Shown piece by piece: positions 42,882-53,102 of a stretch of 64,000 bases of DNA. The stretch is from positions 262,001 to 326,000 of the forward strand of contig CANMFE010000003.1 of NCBI GenBank assembly GCA_947497085.1, given 5' to 3'. The translations under genes and the position numbers were made by a program. The notes below the pieces were generated by a model that saw only the letters and a list, made by a program, of their open reading frames with translations, ran no database searches and was not told the DNA's origin. How positions within the stretch are numbered: position 1 is the first letter of the stretch; every line of letters begins with the position of its first letter. Origin of the DNA: an uncultured Sphingomonadaceae bacterium (GTDB lineage: Bacteria; Pseudomonadota; Alphaproteobacteria; Sphingomonadales; Sphingomonadaceae).

Positions 42882-42973
42882 GCACGCATTATAGCATGCG
42901 GCAGGTTATCAGGCCGTTAAACCGGCTTCACAATGGACTGGTATTTCCGGCTGTTCTCGCGGCGCAACCGCGC

Positions 42974-43141
42974 CTACCTGCGCTGTTTTTCTTTTTCATC
43001 ACCTTTTTCGCAATATTCGGCAAAGCCTTTCGGATAGGCATCGCGCGGTTCGAACTTGACCGCTTCCATAATGTCTTCAGGCTTGGGCGCGAATTCCTCA
43101 AGGCGGTGCAGCGTGACACCAGACAGTTTCGGTTCAACCAT
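42974..43141 (-). CDS. Small acidic hypothetical protein
   Basis: This 55-residue frame begins MVEPKLSGVTLHRLEEFAPK and ends in a Lys/Glu-rich tail (CEKGDEKEKQRR). It has plausible protein-like composition but no recognised family and only a weak ribosome site. An upstream in-frame extension to 43249 adds Ser/Ala/Cys residues without support. Confidence 0.42.
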   Translation of the reverse strand: MVEPKLSGVTLHRLEEFAPKPEDIMEAVKFEPRDAYPKGFAEYCEKGDEKEKQRR

Positions 43142-43374
43142 GGAAATGCCTGTCAATGGCGGTGAAAACTGGCACATTGCGAACCAGCAGCGTTTTGTGC
43201 GCAATGCAGAAGCAAGCGCTGCGGAAAAATAATCCGCGGAAAACTGCACTGCATCAATCCCAATATTTGCGTAACCATATCTGCTTACCTGCCCTTAACC
43301 AGCCATGGCGAGACTTTGTTCACCGGGATCAAACCCAAAATCATGCAATGGTCAAAACAGGGGAATAGCTCATC

Positions 43375-43623
43375 ATGGATATTAACAGTGCTTTCATCAC
43401 ATTTTCGTGCATCTCCATCGCGTCTATCGGACTGGCTCTGGTCATCGGGACGGGCGGTATAAACCGGGAGAAGCTGGTCGCCGGGCTGAATATTTTCGGG
43501 TTTGAGGTTCCGGCGCAGAAACGCGCGCGCGAGGCAAAACTGAAAGAAATGACACGCACAGCTGATCAGGCCATGGCCGCACGTGAGCGCGGAGAGCGCC
43601 CTACGGCCATGCACTATGGCTGA
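43375..43623 (+). CDS. Hypothetical protein with N-terminal membrane helix
   Basis: This 82-residue protein has one hydrophobic helix (AFITFSCISIASIGLALVIG) followed by a charged, helical tail (KRAREAKLKEMTRTADQAMA) and a short end RPTAMHYG. No family recognised. GGGGAATAG lies upstream of the ATG at a reasonable spacing. Confidence 0.55.
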   Translation: MDINSAFITFSCISIASIGLALVIGTGGINREKLVAGLNIFGFEVPAQKRAREAKLKEMTRTADQAMAARERGERPTAMHYG

Positions 43624-43633
43624 AACACCAGTT

Positions 43634-43731
43634 TAGCCAGGTCCCATACCTGGCTATGGCAGGCGGAAATCTGGTCCCGCATGTGCCAGCAATCCGGCGG
43701 GCGGCACACCCCATCATGGCCGCCCGCCGGA
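43634..43731. terminator. Pair of strong hairpins between convergent genes
   Basis: TAGCCAGGT-CCCAT-ACCTGGCTA (43634-43656) is a 9-bp perfect stem. TCCGGCGGGCGGC (43693-43705) pairs perfectly over 13 bp with GCCGCCCGCCGGA (43719-43731) and is followed by CTTTCT. They lie between the 82-residue protein gene and the gamma-carbonic anhydrase stop and probably terminate both transcripts. Confidence 0.55.
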
Positions 43732-43787
43732 CTTTCTGCCAAATATCGCATGACTCACGGGCGAGGCGGAGGGTCAGATGCCCGCGC

Positions 43788-44345
43788 TCATGCACCGCCC
43801 GCCTTTTTGTGCGCACGACCATTCTCTACATAATGCGCCACTCCGGCCCGCATTTCGGCAATGGCGGGTTCGGGAAGGTCACGCAGATATTTGGCGGGGC
43901 GGCCCGTCCATAGCTGACCGCTTTCGATACGTTTGTTCGGGGTCAGCATCGCGCCCGCAGCCAGCATACCATCGCCCTCTATCACGCAGCCATCCATGAC
44001 AATCGTACCCAGACCGGCAAAAGCGCGGTCCTCCAATATGCAGCCATGCACCATCGCCATATGCCCGATCAGCACGTCTTCACCGATAATGGTGGGAAAG
44101 CCGTCTTCCCGGCCCGGCTTGGGGCTATCGCAGTGAATCACTGTCCCGTCCTGCACATTGGTGCGCGCACCGATCACGATGCGGTTCACATCGGCACGGA
44201 TAACGCAGTTATACCAGATGCTCGCATCAGGCCCTATCTCGACATCACCGATAATCCGGCATCCTGGGGCGATAAAGGCGCTATCATGGATTTTGGGTGT
44301 CTTGCCGTGCAGCGACAATATGGTCACATCATTTTGCATCGCCAT
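43788..44345 (-). CDS. Gamma-carbonic anhydrase family protein (YrdA-like)
   Basis: This 185-residue left-handed beta-helix protein is built of hexapeptide repeats (AFIAPGCRIIGDVEIGPDAS, IVIGARTNVQDGTVIH) with candidate metal His residues in VIHCDS and LIGHMAMVHG. The family includes gamma-carbonic anhydrase-like proteins, not always active. The start ATG at 44345 overlaps the upstream gene by 17 bases; a second ATG at 44339 has GGAGG at better spacing. Confidence 0.9.
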   Translation of the reverse strand: MAMQNDVTILSLHGKTPKIHDSAFIAPGCRIIGDVEIGPDASIWYNCVIRADVNRIVIGARTNVQDGTVIHCDSPKPGREDGFPTIIGEDVLIGHMAMVHGCILEDRAFAGLGTIVMDGCVIEGDGMLAAGAMLTPNKRIESGQLWTGRPAKYLRDLPEPAIAEMRAGVAHYVENGRAHKKAGGA

Positions 44346-46632
44346 TCTCCTCCAGGAATTTCAGCAATGGCAGGACGGAACCATAATCATCGGTCCATCC
44401 GGTAAAACCCTCTCGCTGTTTGACAGGCAGCCACATAGCGGCATTTGCATTTGCTGCATCGGCGCTGGCAACCGTGCCAGTCAGTTCGGTCAGGCGATTT
44501 TCATCCCTTGCAAATGCAACCCAGGACGAGGAAGATTCCCCTGTCGTGTTGCTTTCTACATCAATATTGTTGAGCCGTTCCGCAAGCGCCCAGCCGCGCC
44601 TGTGCGCTTCGACAGCGAGCACAGGGCGCAGGTTCACATAACGGTTGGAAATATGGATCACCAATAGCCCGTCTTTAGTCATTGCCGTCTCATACACATC
44701 AAAGGCTTCATGTGTGAGCAGGTGCATCGGAATCGCATCGGATGAGAAAGCGTCGATAACAAGCAGGTCAAAACTGGCGGGCTCCCGCTCAGCCAGCGTA
44801 AGCCGGGCGTCGCCAATATGTATCGGCGCATCGGGCGTACATTTGGAAAGATAGGTGAACTTCGTGGGGTCCTTGGCAATATCGACCATCGCCGGGTCGA
44901 TTTCAAAGAAATGCCACGCCTGACCCGCTGTGCGATAGCAGCCCAGCGTACCTGTGCCGAGACCAACTATGCCTATTTTAGCGCTGTCGCCAAAAAGCTG
45001 CGGTGCTGCAGCCAGTGCAAGACCAACGCCGGATTGCGGGCCATAATATGTAGTCGGCGCTTTTTCACGTGCTGCATCCGTGAACTGCATCCCGTGCAAT
45101 GTAGTGCCATGCGACAGCCGACGTACGTTCTCCTCGGGATAGTTCGCAACGGTATAGACACCAAAATAGCTGCGCGTGCGAGTATCGTCGAGTGACCGAT
45201 ATATATTCAACCATCCGCCATAGCCCAGCATGACAGCGGCAACGCACAAGGCAAAGGCAGCCGCTCTGCCCATGCATAGCAGCCCGAGACAGAATATAGC
45301 CGTCAGCGCGAAATAGCCGGGTGCATCATAAGGTGAACCCCAAGTCTTGAAAATAAGAAGAGATATGGCCAGCGCGATAGCGGCAAGTATATAATATACC
45401 CGCCTACGCGCGCCGGAATCCATGTCCGTAAAAGCGGAAGGATACAGTAAAGCCTTTTGCGGTACGAGCAACGCCGAGAGCACCACGAGTATCGGGTGCT
45501 CATATATCCAGTCGAATATAAGCGGTGCCACCAATGCGCAAAATATGCCGCCCAATACACCGCCTACCGACATCATCAGGTAAAACAGCGTCAGGTGATC
45601 AGGTGACGGCCGCGTCCGGTACATTTGTGTGTGCAGCGCAATGGCGACAATAAACATCAGTACCAGGCTGACCCCAGCAGCAACCATCGAGCTGCCGCCA
45701 CTGACCATGAAAGCACCCCCACCACCTGCCAATATGATGAACGGTGCAGCCCAAGTCACGATGTCTGCCAATATGCGCTTTGTTGCAAAAGCCACAGTGA
45801 AACTGAGCAGATACAGGCCTAGCGGAATAACCCAAAGCAGCGGCATGGCGATAAGATCAGTGGTGAGGTGCGTCGTCGTGGATAGCATCAGGCCAGATGG
45901 CACAAAGGCAAGAATGATCCAGTACAGGCATTGACGCAGCACAGGGCGCGGACCGGAAGCCGCCGCAGCATCATGCGGTGCTCTTTGTTTACTTGCATCG
46001 CCGTGACGCATGGTGACCAGTGCACAGGCCGCCACCAGAAGCATCAGGCAAACATAAAGCGTACTCCACAGCACCTGCTGCATGGCAATCGGCATATAGG
46101 GTTCCACCAGCAGCGGGTAGGCGAGCAGTCCTGTAAAGCTGCCGAAATTTGACGCCGCATAAAGCGCGTATGGCTCCTTGTCGCTTTCAACAAACGCATA
46201 CCATCTCTGCATCAGGGGTGCCTGCGCGGAAATAGCGAAAAACAATGGTCCGATAGAGGCCATCAACAGCCATAAAATCCACAGGAACACGGCTTCGCCC
46301 TGTGGCGGCTGTATCATCATCAGGCCAACAGGAAGCCAGAAAGCAGCAAACAGCAGCAACAGGACATGCACACCGGTTTGTGTTTTGGGACGCAGTGCCG
46401 AAATGCGATGGGCATAGGCATAGCCGCCAAGCAGCAGCGCCTGATAAACCAGCATCGCGCTGTTCCATACATTGGGCGCACCGCCCAGACGGGGCAACGC
46501 CATGCGTGCAATCATGGGCTGGACCAGGAATAGCAGGAAAGAGCCTGTCAGGATCGTTGCCACAAAAAGCGGCTTGGCATAACGCGCCATATCGCGCGGC
46601 GCATAAACAGGATCAGCGATTTTTTCAGCCAT
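44329..46632 (-). CDS. Fused membrane / spermidine-synthase-like protein
   Basis: This 767-residue two-part protein has about twelve to thirteen transmembrane helices in residues 1-500 and a C-terminal Rossmann-fold spermidine-synthase-like domain (GIVGLGTGTLGCY for the nucleotide/SAM loop, VIDAFSSDAIPMHLLTHEAFDVY). Genes of this layout are annotated as fused MFS/spermidine synthase and their function is not settled. It overlaps the hemB stop by 8 bases and continues into the gamma-carbonic anhydrase gene, so hemB, this gene and the anhydrase form an operon. Confidence 0.88.
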   Translation of the reverse strand: MAEKIADPVYAPRDMARYAKPLFVATILTGSFLLFLVQPMIARMALPRLGGAPNVWNSAMLVYQALLLGGYAYAHRISALRPKTQTGVHVLLLLFAAFWLPVGLMMIQPPQGEAVFLWILWLLMASIGPLFFAISAQAPLMQRWYAFVESDKEPYALYAASNFGSFTGLLAYPLLVEPYMPIAMQQVLWSTLYVCLMLLVAACALVTMRHGDASKQRAPHDAAAASGPRPVLRQCLYWIILAFVPSGLMLSTTTHLTTDLIAMPLLWVIPLGLYLLSFTVAFATKRILADIVTWAAPFIILAGGGGAFMVSGGSSMVAAGVSLVLMFIVAIALHTQMYRTRPSPDHLTLFYLMMSVGGVLGGIFCALVAPLIFDWIYEHPILVVLSALLVPQKALLYPSAFTDMDSGARRRVYYILAAIALAISLLIFKTWGSPYDAPGYFALTAIFCLGLLCMGRAAAFALCVAAVMLGYGGWLNIYRSLDDTRTRSYFGVYTVANYPEENVRRLSHGTTLHGMQFTDAAREKAPTTYYGPQSGVGLALAAAPQLFGDSAKIGIVGLGTGTLGCYRTAGQAWHFFEIDPAMVDIAKDPTKFTYLSKCTPDAPIHIGDARLTLAEREPASFDLLVIDAFSSDAIPMHLLTHEAFDVYETAMTKDGLLVIHISNRYVNLRPVLAVEAHRRGWALAERLNNIDVESNTTGESSSSWVAFARDENRLTELTGTVASADAANANAAMWLPVKQREGFTGWTDDYGSVLPLLKFLEENGDAK

Positions 46633-47626
46633 TCAGCAACCGCGCGGCATGGGCCGCATGGTAAGTGAGCACACCGCTGCACCCGGCGCGCTTGAAGGCC
46701 ATCAGCGTTTCAAGAATAAGCGTATCACGGTCCCCCGCGCCTGCCGCTGCCGCAGCTTCGATCATCGCATATTCACCGGATACCTGATAGGCAAAGACCG
46801 GTATATTGAAACTATCCGCCGCAGCGCGCACAATATCCAGATAAGGCAGACCCGGCTTGACCATCACGCTATCCGCCCCTTCAGCTATATCCATTGCAAT
46901 CTCCCGCATGGCTTCATCCGCATTGGCGGGGTCCATCTGATAGCTTTTCTTGTCACCTTTCAGCAGTCCGCCAGACCCCACAGCGTCACGGAACGGGCCG
47001 TAAAAGGCGCTCGCATATTTGGCCGAATAGGCCATGATCTGCACATTGTGATGTCCGCCACTTTCCAATGCATCGCGGATCCGGCCAATGCGCCCGTCCA
47101 TCATGTCACTCGGCGCAATAATATCCGCTCCGGCCTCAGTCTGGATAAGCGCCTGCGCAGTCAGCACGTCACTGGTGGCATCGTTGAGCACATAGCCTTT
47201 GTCATTAATAAGGCCGTCCTGGCCATGGCTGGTATAGGGGTCGAGCGCCACATCAGTCAGCACGCCAATATCATCACCCAGTGCACCCTTGATTGCCCGG
47301 ATCGCCGTGCACATGAGATTATCGGGATTCAGCGCTTCTGCGCCATCGTCGCTGCGCTTGTCCGGCGGTGTATTCGGAAACAGTGCTACACACGGGATGT
47401 CCAGCGCCACTGCTTCACGGGCACGCTCCACAATATTGTCAACTGACCAACGCGACACGCCCGGCAGGCTGGCCACCGGTTCTTCAACGCCGGTGCCGGA
47501 TGTAATGAACAACGGCCAGATCAGGTCGTGCGGCGACAGCCGATTCTCACGCACCAGATTGCGGCTCCACGGCGTGGAGCGCGTGCGGCGCAGGCGGGTA
47601 GATGGGAATGAGGGCATATCAGGCAT
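46625..47626 (-). CDS. hemB: Delta-aminolevulinic acid dehydratase (porphobilinogen synthase)
   Basis: This 333-residue TIM-barrel enzyme condenses two 5-aminolevulinate molecules to porphobilinogen for heme. The two catalytic lysines lie in MAYSAKYASAFYGPF and DSVMVKPGLPYLD. The zinc-binding Cys triad of many HemB proteins is replaced by DVALDPYTSHGQDG, marking the zinc-independent, Mg2+-stimulated class. Starts MPDMPSFPSTRLRRTR; the MPD and second-Met starts are both feasible. Heme supply is relevant to the cytochrome-rich cbb3 genes, although those lie about 23 kb away. Confidence 0.95.
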   Translation of the reverse strand: MPDMPSFPSTRLRRTRSTPWSRNLVRENRLSPHDLIWPLFITSGTGVEEPVASLPGVSRWSVDNIVERAREAVALDIPCVALFPNTPPDKRSDDGAEALNPDNLMCTAIRAIKGALGDDIGVLTDVALDPYTSHGQDGLINDKGYVLNDATSDVLTAQALIQTEAGADIIAPSDMMDGRIGRIRDALESGGHHNVQIMAYSAKYASAFYGPFRDAVGSGGLLKGDKKSYQMDPANADEAMREIAMDIAEGADSVMVKPGLPYLDIVRAAADSFNIPVFAYQVSGEYAMIEAAAAAGAGDRDTLILETLMAFKRAGCSGVLTYHAAHAARLLNG

Positions 47627-47668
47627 GGAACCTTCCTAGCGCTGCGGGACACTCCCGCCAAGGGCGTT

Positions 47669-49192
47669 TCAGGAGCTGCTGCCCTCGATACGTTCAATCT
47701 CGCGGATGGGCTCTTTCGCTTCTTCCGTCTTGGTTATTGAGCGCAAAGCAGCCCCCGGCTCAACGCGCTTCAATCGCGCCAGCTTGGCCTTGAAATTGCG
47801 CAGGTCGCTGCCCGAAAGTTGCGCGCGTGTGGTAAAACGTACGGACTGCGGATTAATGGGGCGCCCGCCGCGGTAAAGTTCGTAGTGCAGGTGCGGCCCG
47901 GTCGAAAGGCCTGTGGAACCCACATAGCCGATAATCTGACCCCGGCGCACCCGGCGGCCCGATGAAACCGCGATGCGGCTCATATGCGCATATCCGCTGG
48001 CGAGGCCACCGCCGTGACGAATTTTCACATATTTGCCGAAACCGCCTTTGCGCCCGGCATATTGAACCACGCCGTCGCTGGCGGCATAAATCGGTTCACC
48101 ATGGCGCGCCTTGAAATCAAGGCCGCTGTGCATCCGGCGGTATTTCAGGATCGGGTGACGGCGCATGCCATAGCGTGAGCTGATCCGTCCGCGCACGGGC
48201 CGCGCCAGTTCACCGCGGCTTTCGCCTACGCCGGACGCTTCAAACCACTGGGTCTTGCCGCCGCTTTTCCATCGTAGCAGCTGTGCCTTGGATTTGCCAC
48301 CACGGTCCAGCCCGGCATACATCAGGTCGCCCACTTCTATCTCACCCGTTTCTGCGCGTTTATACCCCAGAACAATGTCGAATTCATCGGTCGAGCGCAC
48401 ATCACGGCTGACCGACATTTTGGTGCCCAGCGCACGCAGATAGGCCTGTATCGCCTTGGCGGGCGCACCGGCAGCACGCGCTGAACGGTACAGGCTGGAA
48501 CCTACCTTGCCGCGAATGCGCAGCGGCGTCTCATCGACAATGATGGGCTTTTGCTTCAATGCAAGCCCATCGCCCTGACGGGCAATTTCGACATTCAGGT
48601 CAAATTTCGCACGAAAGGCGATATTTTCGACCGGGCGCGGTTCATCACGCGATGTGCGGCGGCCCAGTGTGATATCCAGCTGCGTTCCGGGTTTCAGGTC
48701 GGACAGCGACATCACCCCTGCCAGCATATTTTCAATATTGGATGCTTCATCGCCGCCAACGCCTGCGCGCTGCAACACACGGGCGAAACTGTCCCCACGC
48801 CCGAAAGTCGCTGCCAGGTTAATACTGGGCCGCTCAGGGCTTTCTTTCAGCGCGATCACGGCATCTGTGGCGCGCATCTTGCGCCCCGTATCTCCGCCAT
48901 AGGCAAGTGGCGCGATAGCCAAAGCGCGAAATTCATCAAGCTGCGCCGCGCTCATCTGCGTCGCAGGTTCGGCGCGAATGGGTTCGAAACCGGGCCAGAA
49001 AAACAGGCTGACTGCGCCCAGAGACACCATGGTGGCAAGCCCGCGAAACCAGTCACGGCTGCCGATATTCTGGCCCAGGTCAGGCGTCCAGTCTATACTG
49101 GCAAGTTTACCGCGCCAGCCAGCAGGCTGTGCTTCCTTAGATATATTGGCTTGCGTCGCAGCGCGTATGGCTCGTGCATTTTGTTGGTACAA
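47669..49192 (-). CDS. M23 family peptidoglycan metallopeptidase
   Basis: This 507-residue protein has a membrane segment near residues 52-72 (LATMVSLGAVSLFFWPGF), a long periplasmic region with a LysM/OapA-like part, and a C-terminal LytM domain with zinc motifs RMHSGLDFKA and PHLHYELYRGG. It likely cuts peptidoglycan cross-links in the periplasm. The start appears to be TTG at 49192: no ATG or GTG is in frame between it and the upstream stop, and GAGGGG lies six bases before it. Confidence 0.9.
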   Translation of the reverse strand: MYQQNARAIRAATQANISKEAQPAGWRGKLASIDWTPDLGQNIGSRDWFRGLATMVSLGAVSLFFWPGFEPIRAEPATQMSAAQLDEFRALAIAPLAYGGDTGRKMRATDAVIALKESPERPSINLAATFGRGDSFARVLQRAGVGGDEASNIENMLAGVMSLSDLKPGTQLDITLGRRTSRDEPRPVENIAFRAKFDLNVEIARQGDGLALKQKPIIVDETPLRIRGKVGSSLYRSARAAGAPAKAIQAYLRALGTKMSVSRDVRSTDEFDIVLGYKRAETGEIEVGDLMYAGLDRGGKSKAQLLRWKSGGKTQWFEASGVGESRGELARPVRGRISSRYGMRRHPILKYRRMHSGLDFKARHGEPIYAASDGVVQYAGRKGGFGKYVKIRHGGGLASGYAHMSRIAVSSGRRVRRGQIIGYVGSTGLSTGPHLHYELYRGGRPINPQSVRFTTRAQLSGSDLRNFKAKLARLKRVEPGAALRSITKTEEAKEPIREIERIEGSSS

Positions 49193-49446
49193 AACGGACC
49201 CCTCATCGCCTATTCCGGCGCTGCGTATCCATGTAAAATATCATGAGCGCGCACGGAAATCGGTCGTTTATGTTATTGCTGCGAATTCTTGTGCACGAAT
49301 ATGGTTAATGTCAAACTAACATTGCGAAAAAAAACCGATTGCTGCGGTAATCCGTGGCATATGTTCGGCAGATTCCAGTCCGGCATGGAACTATTTGTAA
49401 ATTTGCTGCACAAACCGCTTGAACCACGCCCATTATACGGGAATGT

Positions 49447-52326
49447 ATGGCCGTAATGTCCTCCGGCTTTCATCCCCGTATCACCGCAGTGCTTGGCCCC
49501 ACCAATACGGGTAAAACGCATTTGGCCATTGAACGCATGTGCGGCCATTCCAGCGGTGCTATCGGCTTTCCGCTTCGGTTGCTGGCCCGCGAAGTCTATG
49601 ATCGTGTTTGCGCCATAAAAGGCGATCACCAGGTTGCACTGGTAACAGGCGAAGAGCGCATTGTGCCGGACAAAGCACGCTGGTTCCTCGCCACCATGGA
49701 ATCACTGCCGATGGAACGCGACCTTGCCTTTATGGGCATTGACGAAGCGCAGCTGGGGGCAGACCCGGAACGCGGCCATGTCTTTACCGACCGGATGCTG
49801 CATGCACGCGGGCGTGAGGAAACCATGATCATGGGATCAGAAACCCTGCGCCCCATGGTGGATGCATTGGAGCCAGATGCCGAAATCATTACCCGCCCGC
49901 GTTTTTCCACGCTCAGCTACGCTGGCGTGAAAAAATTGTCCCGCCTGCCGCCACGCTCCGCCATCGTCGCTTTTTCAGTCGAGGAAGTTTACGCCGTGGC
50001 GGAAATGTTGCGCCGATTCCGCGGCGGTGCGGCCGTGGTAATGGGGGCGCTCAGTCCGCATACCCGCAATAAACAGGTCGAAATGTTCCAGAATGGCGAG
50101 GTTGATTACCTTGTCGCCACCGATGCTATTGGCATGGGGCTTAATATGGACGTTGACCATATCGCCTTTGCGAGCCTGCGTAAATTTGACGGCAGGAAAC
50201 AGCGACGGCTGCGCCCGCATGAAATTGCGCAGATTGCCGGACGCGCCGGGCGGCATCAGCGCGACGGCACTTTTGGCACGCTTGCTGGTGACAGGGCAGA
50301 TAATGAATTATTGCCCGAGGAAGTGGAAGCGGTGGAAGAGCATCGCTTTGCGCCATTGTCACAGCTTTACTGGCGCGAATCGGGGCCGCGCATGACAAGT
50401 CTGGAAACACTGCTCGCGGATCTTGAAAAAAAGCCGCCGCGCGGTGAATTGCGTGCAGCACCTGAAACAGTCGATCTTGCCGTACTTCGCACATTGGCTG
50501 CCAATGATGCAGTCGCAAGCACTGTGCAAGGCAAAGCGCTGGTGTCCCGGTTCTGGGCTGCATGTTCACTGCCTGACTTTCGCAAGCTGGGCGCAGAGCA
50601 CCATGCCCGTTTCGTGGCCCAGCTCTGGCAGGATTTATCGCGCGGGCATGGTCATTTACCACATCCGTTCATGGCACGTAAAATAGCCGAGCTGGATAAT
50701 GTACAGGGCGATGTCGATGTGTTGGCGGGACGTATTGCGGCCATCCGCACATGGGCGTATATAGCACAGCGACCCGACTGGCTTGCCAACCCTGCGGAAA
50801 TGGCTGACCGGGCGCGCAGCGTGGAACAGAAACTGTCAGATGCCCTGCATAATGGCCTGGCGCAACGATTTGTCGACCGCCGCACCACGGTTCTGATGCG
50901 GCAATTAGGGAAGGATGCAAGCTTGTTACCTGTCACTCTGGACGAAAATAATGTGATCAAGGTTGATGACGAAGCCATCGGATCGCTCAAGGGATTCGAG
51001 TTTGTCATTGATGCGGACGCAAAACTCGCGGATCGCAAAATGCTGCTTGCCGCTGCCGAGAAATATCTGGGCACCATCCTTGCCAAGCGGGCCAGTGAAC
51101 TCTGCGGCGAAGAAGCCGCACAATTTTCGCTACAGGCCGATGAGACAGGCCGGGTGGTGATGGCATGGCGTGAGAATGTGGTCGCTGTGGCGGAAAAAGG
51201 AGCATCACTGCTCGCCCCGCGCTTTGTGGCGGACCGCTCGCTTGCGCTATTGGACGAACCTTCACGCGATGCGGTGGTGGCGCATGTCACTTCAGTCGCT
51301 GAGGCGCATATTGCCAAGACGCTGGAGCCGCTCATCAGGCTGGACAATCTTACGAAAGATGAAACCTGCCCGGCACAGGCCCGCGCTTTATATGTGCAGC
51401 TGATTGAAGGCGGCGGTACGGTACAGCGGGCACAGGTCGCATCACTGCTGCACGGCATGGATCCAGAGGCGCGGCAAAAACTGCGGCAACCCGGCATTGT
51501 GGTGGGCAGCTTTTCGCTATTCATGCCGCATATGATCAAACCATTGCCACAAGAAGTGTTTGCGATACTTTCCGCGCTCTATAACAACCGCGCAGTGCCC
51601 GATGCGTCCGCCATTGCCAGTTTCGCGCCTATTGTCGCCGCACCTGCCACAGGTAATCCGCCGCCTGCATATCTGGCCTATGGCTCGCAGTGGCTGCGCG
51701 TTGATATGGGCGAAAAACTGATCCGCGCAGCCCATCAGGAACGCGGTGACGGCCGCGATGCCTTTGCGGTTGATGAGGCCCTGCCGGTTTCCATGGGTTT
51801 TGCGCAGGAAAATTACCACAAAATGATGCGCGATGCGGGATTCCGCAGAGCAGAGCCACCTGCCGATACCAAAGCTGATGCTGAACCGGGCAAGCAAGCA
51901 GATGGCGCAAAGGACGCAGCCCCTACATCAACACCCCCTGCATCAAATCAAGATAATGCCGAAGAAACACCTGCCGACAAGAGCGGAACGCTCGATTCCG
52001 TTGAAGATACTGCCACTGCTGAAGATGCTGGTGCCGGCACGGCAAACGAGACAGAAGCGCCGAAACCCGAAAATATCACACCCGTGCATTACTGGACCTG
52101 GCGCGGTATCAAACCGAAGCGCGGGCCGCATGGCGCAAAACCTTCCGGAAAAGCCAATAAACTCGCGGCCAGAAAGCCACATAAGGGCAAAAAGCCGCCA
52201 CGTGCCAAACAGGCAGACCCGAACAGCCCCTTTGCCGTTCTGGGCGAACTGAATCTCGGCACGGGTGCAAAAAAGAGTGGATCAAAACCCAAAACCGGAA
52301 AGGCTGATGCTGCCAAGGATCGCTGA
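49447..52326 (+). CDS. SUV3-like ATP-dependent RNA/DNA helicase
   Basis: This 959-residue superfamily 2 helicase related to mitochondrial SUV3 has a P-loop GPTNTGKTHLAIERM (about 17-31), the Walker B DEAQ (IDEAQLGADPERG), helicase C with VATDAIGMGLNMD and QIAGRAGRHQRDGTFG, a SUV3-type C-terminal helical region, and a low-complexity Ala/Pro/Glu tail (about 800-880) followed by a Lys/Arg-rich end that may bind nucleic acid. SUV3-like proteins unwind RNA in degradosome-like complexes. In relatives an S4-domain gene often follows; here fdxA is next. Confidence 0.9.
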   Translation: MAVMSSGFHPRITAVLGPTNTGKTHLAIERMCGHSSGAIGFPLRLLAREVYDRVCAIKGDHQVALVTGEERIVPDKARWFLATMESLPMERDLAFMGIDEAQLGADPERGHVFTDRMLHARGREETMIMGSETLRPMVDALEPDAEIITRPRFSTLSYAGVKKLSRLPPRSAIVAFSVEEVYAVAEMLRRFRGGAAVVMGALSPHTRNKQVEMFQNGEVDYLVATDAIGMGLNMDVDHIAFASLRKFDGRKQRRLRPHEIAQIAGRAGRHQRDGTFGTLAGDRADNELLPEEVEAVEEHRFAPLSQLYWRESGPRMTSLETLLADLEKKPPRGELRAAPETVDLAVLRTLAANDAVASTVQGKALVSRFWAACSLPDFRKLGAEHHARFVAQLWQDLSRGHGHLPHPFMARKIAELDNVQGDVDVLAGRIAAIRTWAYIAQRPDWLANPAEMADRARSVEQKLSDALHNGLAQRFVDRRTTVLMRQLGKDASLLPVTLDENNVIKVDDEAIGSLKGFEFVIDADAKLADRKMLLAAAEKYLGTILAKRASELCGEEAAQFSLQADETGRVVMAWRENVVAVAEKGASLLAPRFVADRSLALLDEPSRDAVVAHVTSVAEAHIAKTLEPLIRLDNLTKDETCPAQARALYVQLIEGGGTVQRAQVASLLHGMDPEARQKLRQPGIVVGSFSLFMPHMIKPLPQEVFAILSALYNNRAVPDASAIASFAPIVAAPATGNPPPAYLAYGSQWLRVDMGEKLIRAAHQERGDGRDAFAVDEALPVSMGFAQENYHKMMRDAGFRRAEPPADTKADAEPGKQADGAKDAAPTSTPPASNQDNAEETPADKSGTLDSVEDTATAEDAGAGTANETEAPKPENITPVHYWTWRGIKPKRGPHGAKPSGKANKLAARKPHKGKKPPRAKQADPNSPFAVLGELNLGTGAKKSGSKPKTGKADAAKDR

Positions 52327-52500
52327 CCAACCCGTATAGCTATACAAACACGGCAACCAGGCTTGTTGGCAGCCAGTCCATCAAATGAAATCTGATGCCA
52401 GGCAAACAAAAAACTTTGCTGCCATATGAAACGACATATTGACGGATGGTCCTCATCTCAATAGCACAATTCAGGTCCAACGGTTAGGAGTGAGCCAGAC

Positions 52501-52839
52501 ATGACTTATGTGGTTACAGACGCATGTATCAAATGCAAATATATGGACTGCGTCGAAGTATGTCCGGTTGACTGCTTTTACGAAGGCGAAAACATGCTGG
52601 TCATCAACCCCAGCGAATGCATTGATTGCGGTGTATGCGAACCTGAATGTCCCGCCGAGGCAATTTTGCCGGACACCGAGGACGGTCTGGAAAAATGGCT
52701 GGAAATCAATACCAAATATTCCGAAGAATGGCCCAATATCACCATTAAGAAAGACTCACCCGAAGATGCCGATGACTATAAGGGTGCGGAAAACAAATTT
52801 GAGGACCATTTCTCAGCCGAACCGGGCGAAGGCGATTAA
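52501..52839 (+). CDS. fdxA: Seven-iron ferredoxin FdxA
   Basis: This 112-residue ferredoxin has the [18 protein letters not shown] and [12 protein letters not shown] clusters, characteristic of FdxA with one [3Fe-4S] and one [4Fe-4S] centre, and the C-terminal extension [20 protein letters not shown] typical of the family. It is a soluble electron carrier. GGAG lies upstream of the ATG. A TTGACG -35-like element (about 52439) with a TAGCAC -10 is upstream. Confidence 0.95.
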   Translation: MTYVVTDACIKCKYMDCVEVCPVDCFYEGENMLVINPSECIDCGVCEPECPAEAILPDTEDGLEKWLEINTKYSEEWPNITIKKDSPEDADDYKGAENKFEDHFSAEPGEGD

Positions 52840-52963
52840 CCGCTTTATTTCAAAACACGTTTATTAATAATCATGCCGCTGTAAGATTATTACGGCGGTA
52901 TATTTACGCATATGTCAGCAAGGCTGGATTTTTTGTGACGAATCTGTTACAAGAAAGCAATTG

Positions 52964-52987
52964 GCACGCGGAAACCGCCGCGTGTCA
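52964..52987 (+). terminator. Hairpin between fdxA and carD
   Basis: GGCACGCGG (52964-52972) pairs with CCGCGTGTC (52979-52987), eight of nine positions, followed by ACTTATTTTAT. It could end fdxA transcription or structure the carD leader. A second, weaker stem CCGCTGTAA/TTACGGCGG lies about 80 bases upstream. Confidence 0.4.
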
Positions 52988-53102
52988 CTTATTTTATGGA
53001 CCGCACCAGATGTGCGGCAGACTGGTTTTACGAAGGAATAATGATCCGCTCCACATGACAGACCGGACATGATTTCCAATCTCCCGAAAGAAAGGTTTTT
53101 AT

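Noticed and set aside
52937..52953. Crp-type site before carD
   Set aside because: TGTGA and TTACA are separated by eight bases rather than six and the right half is imperfect.
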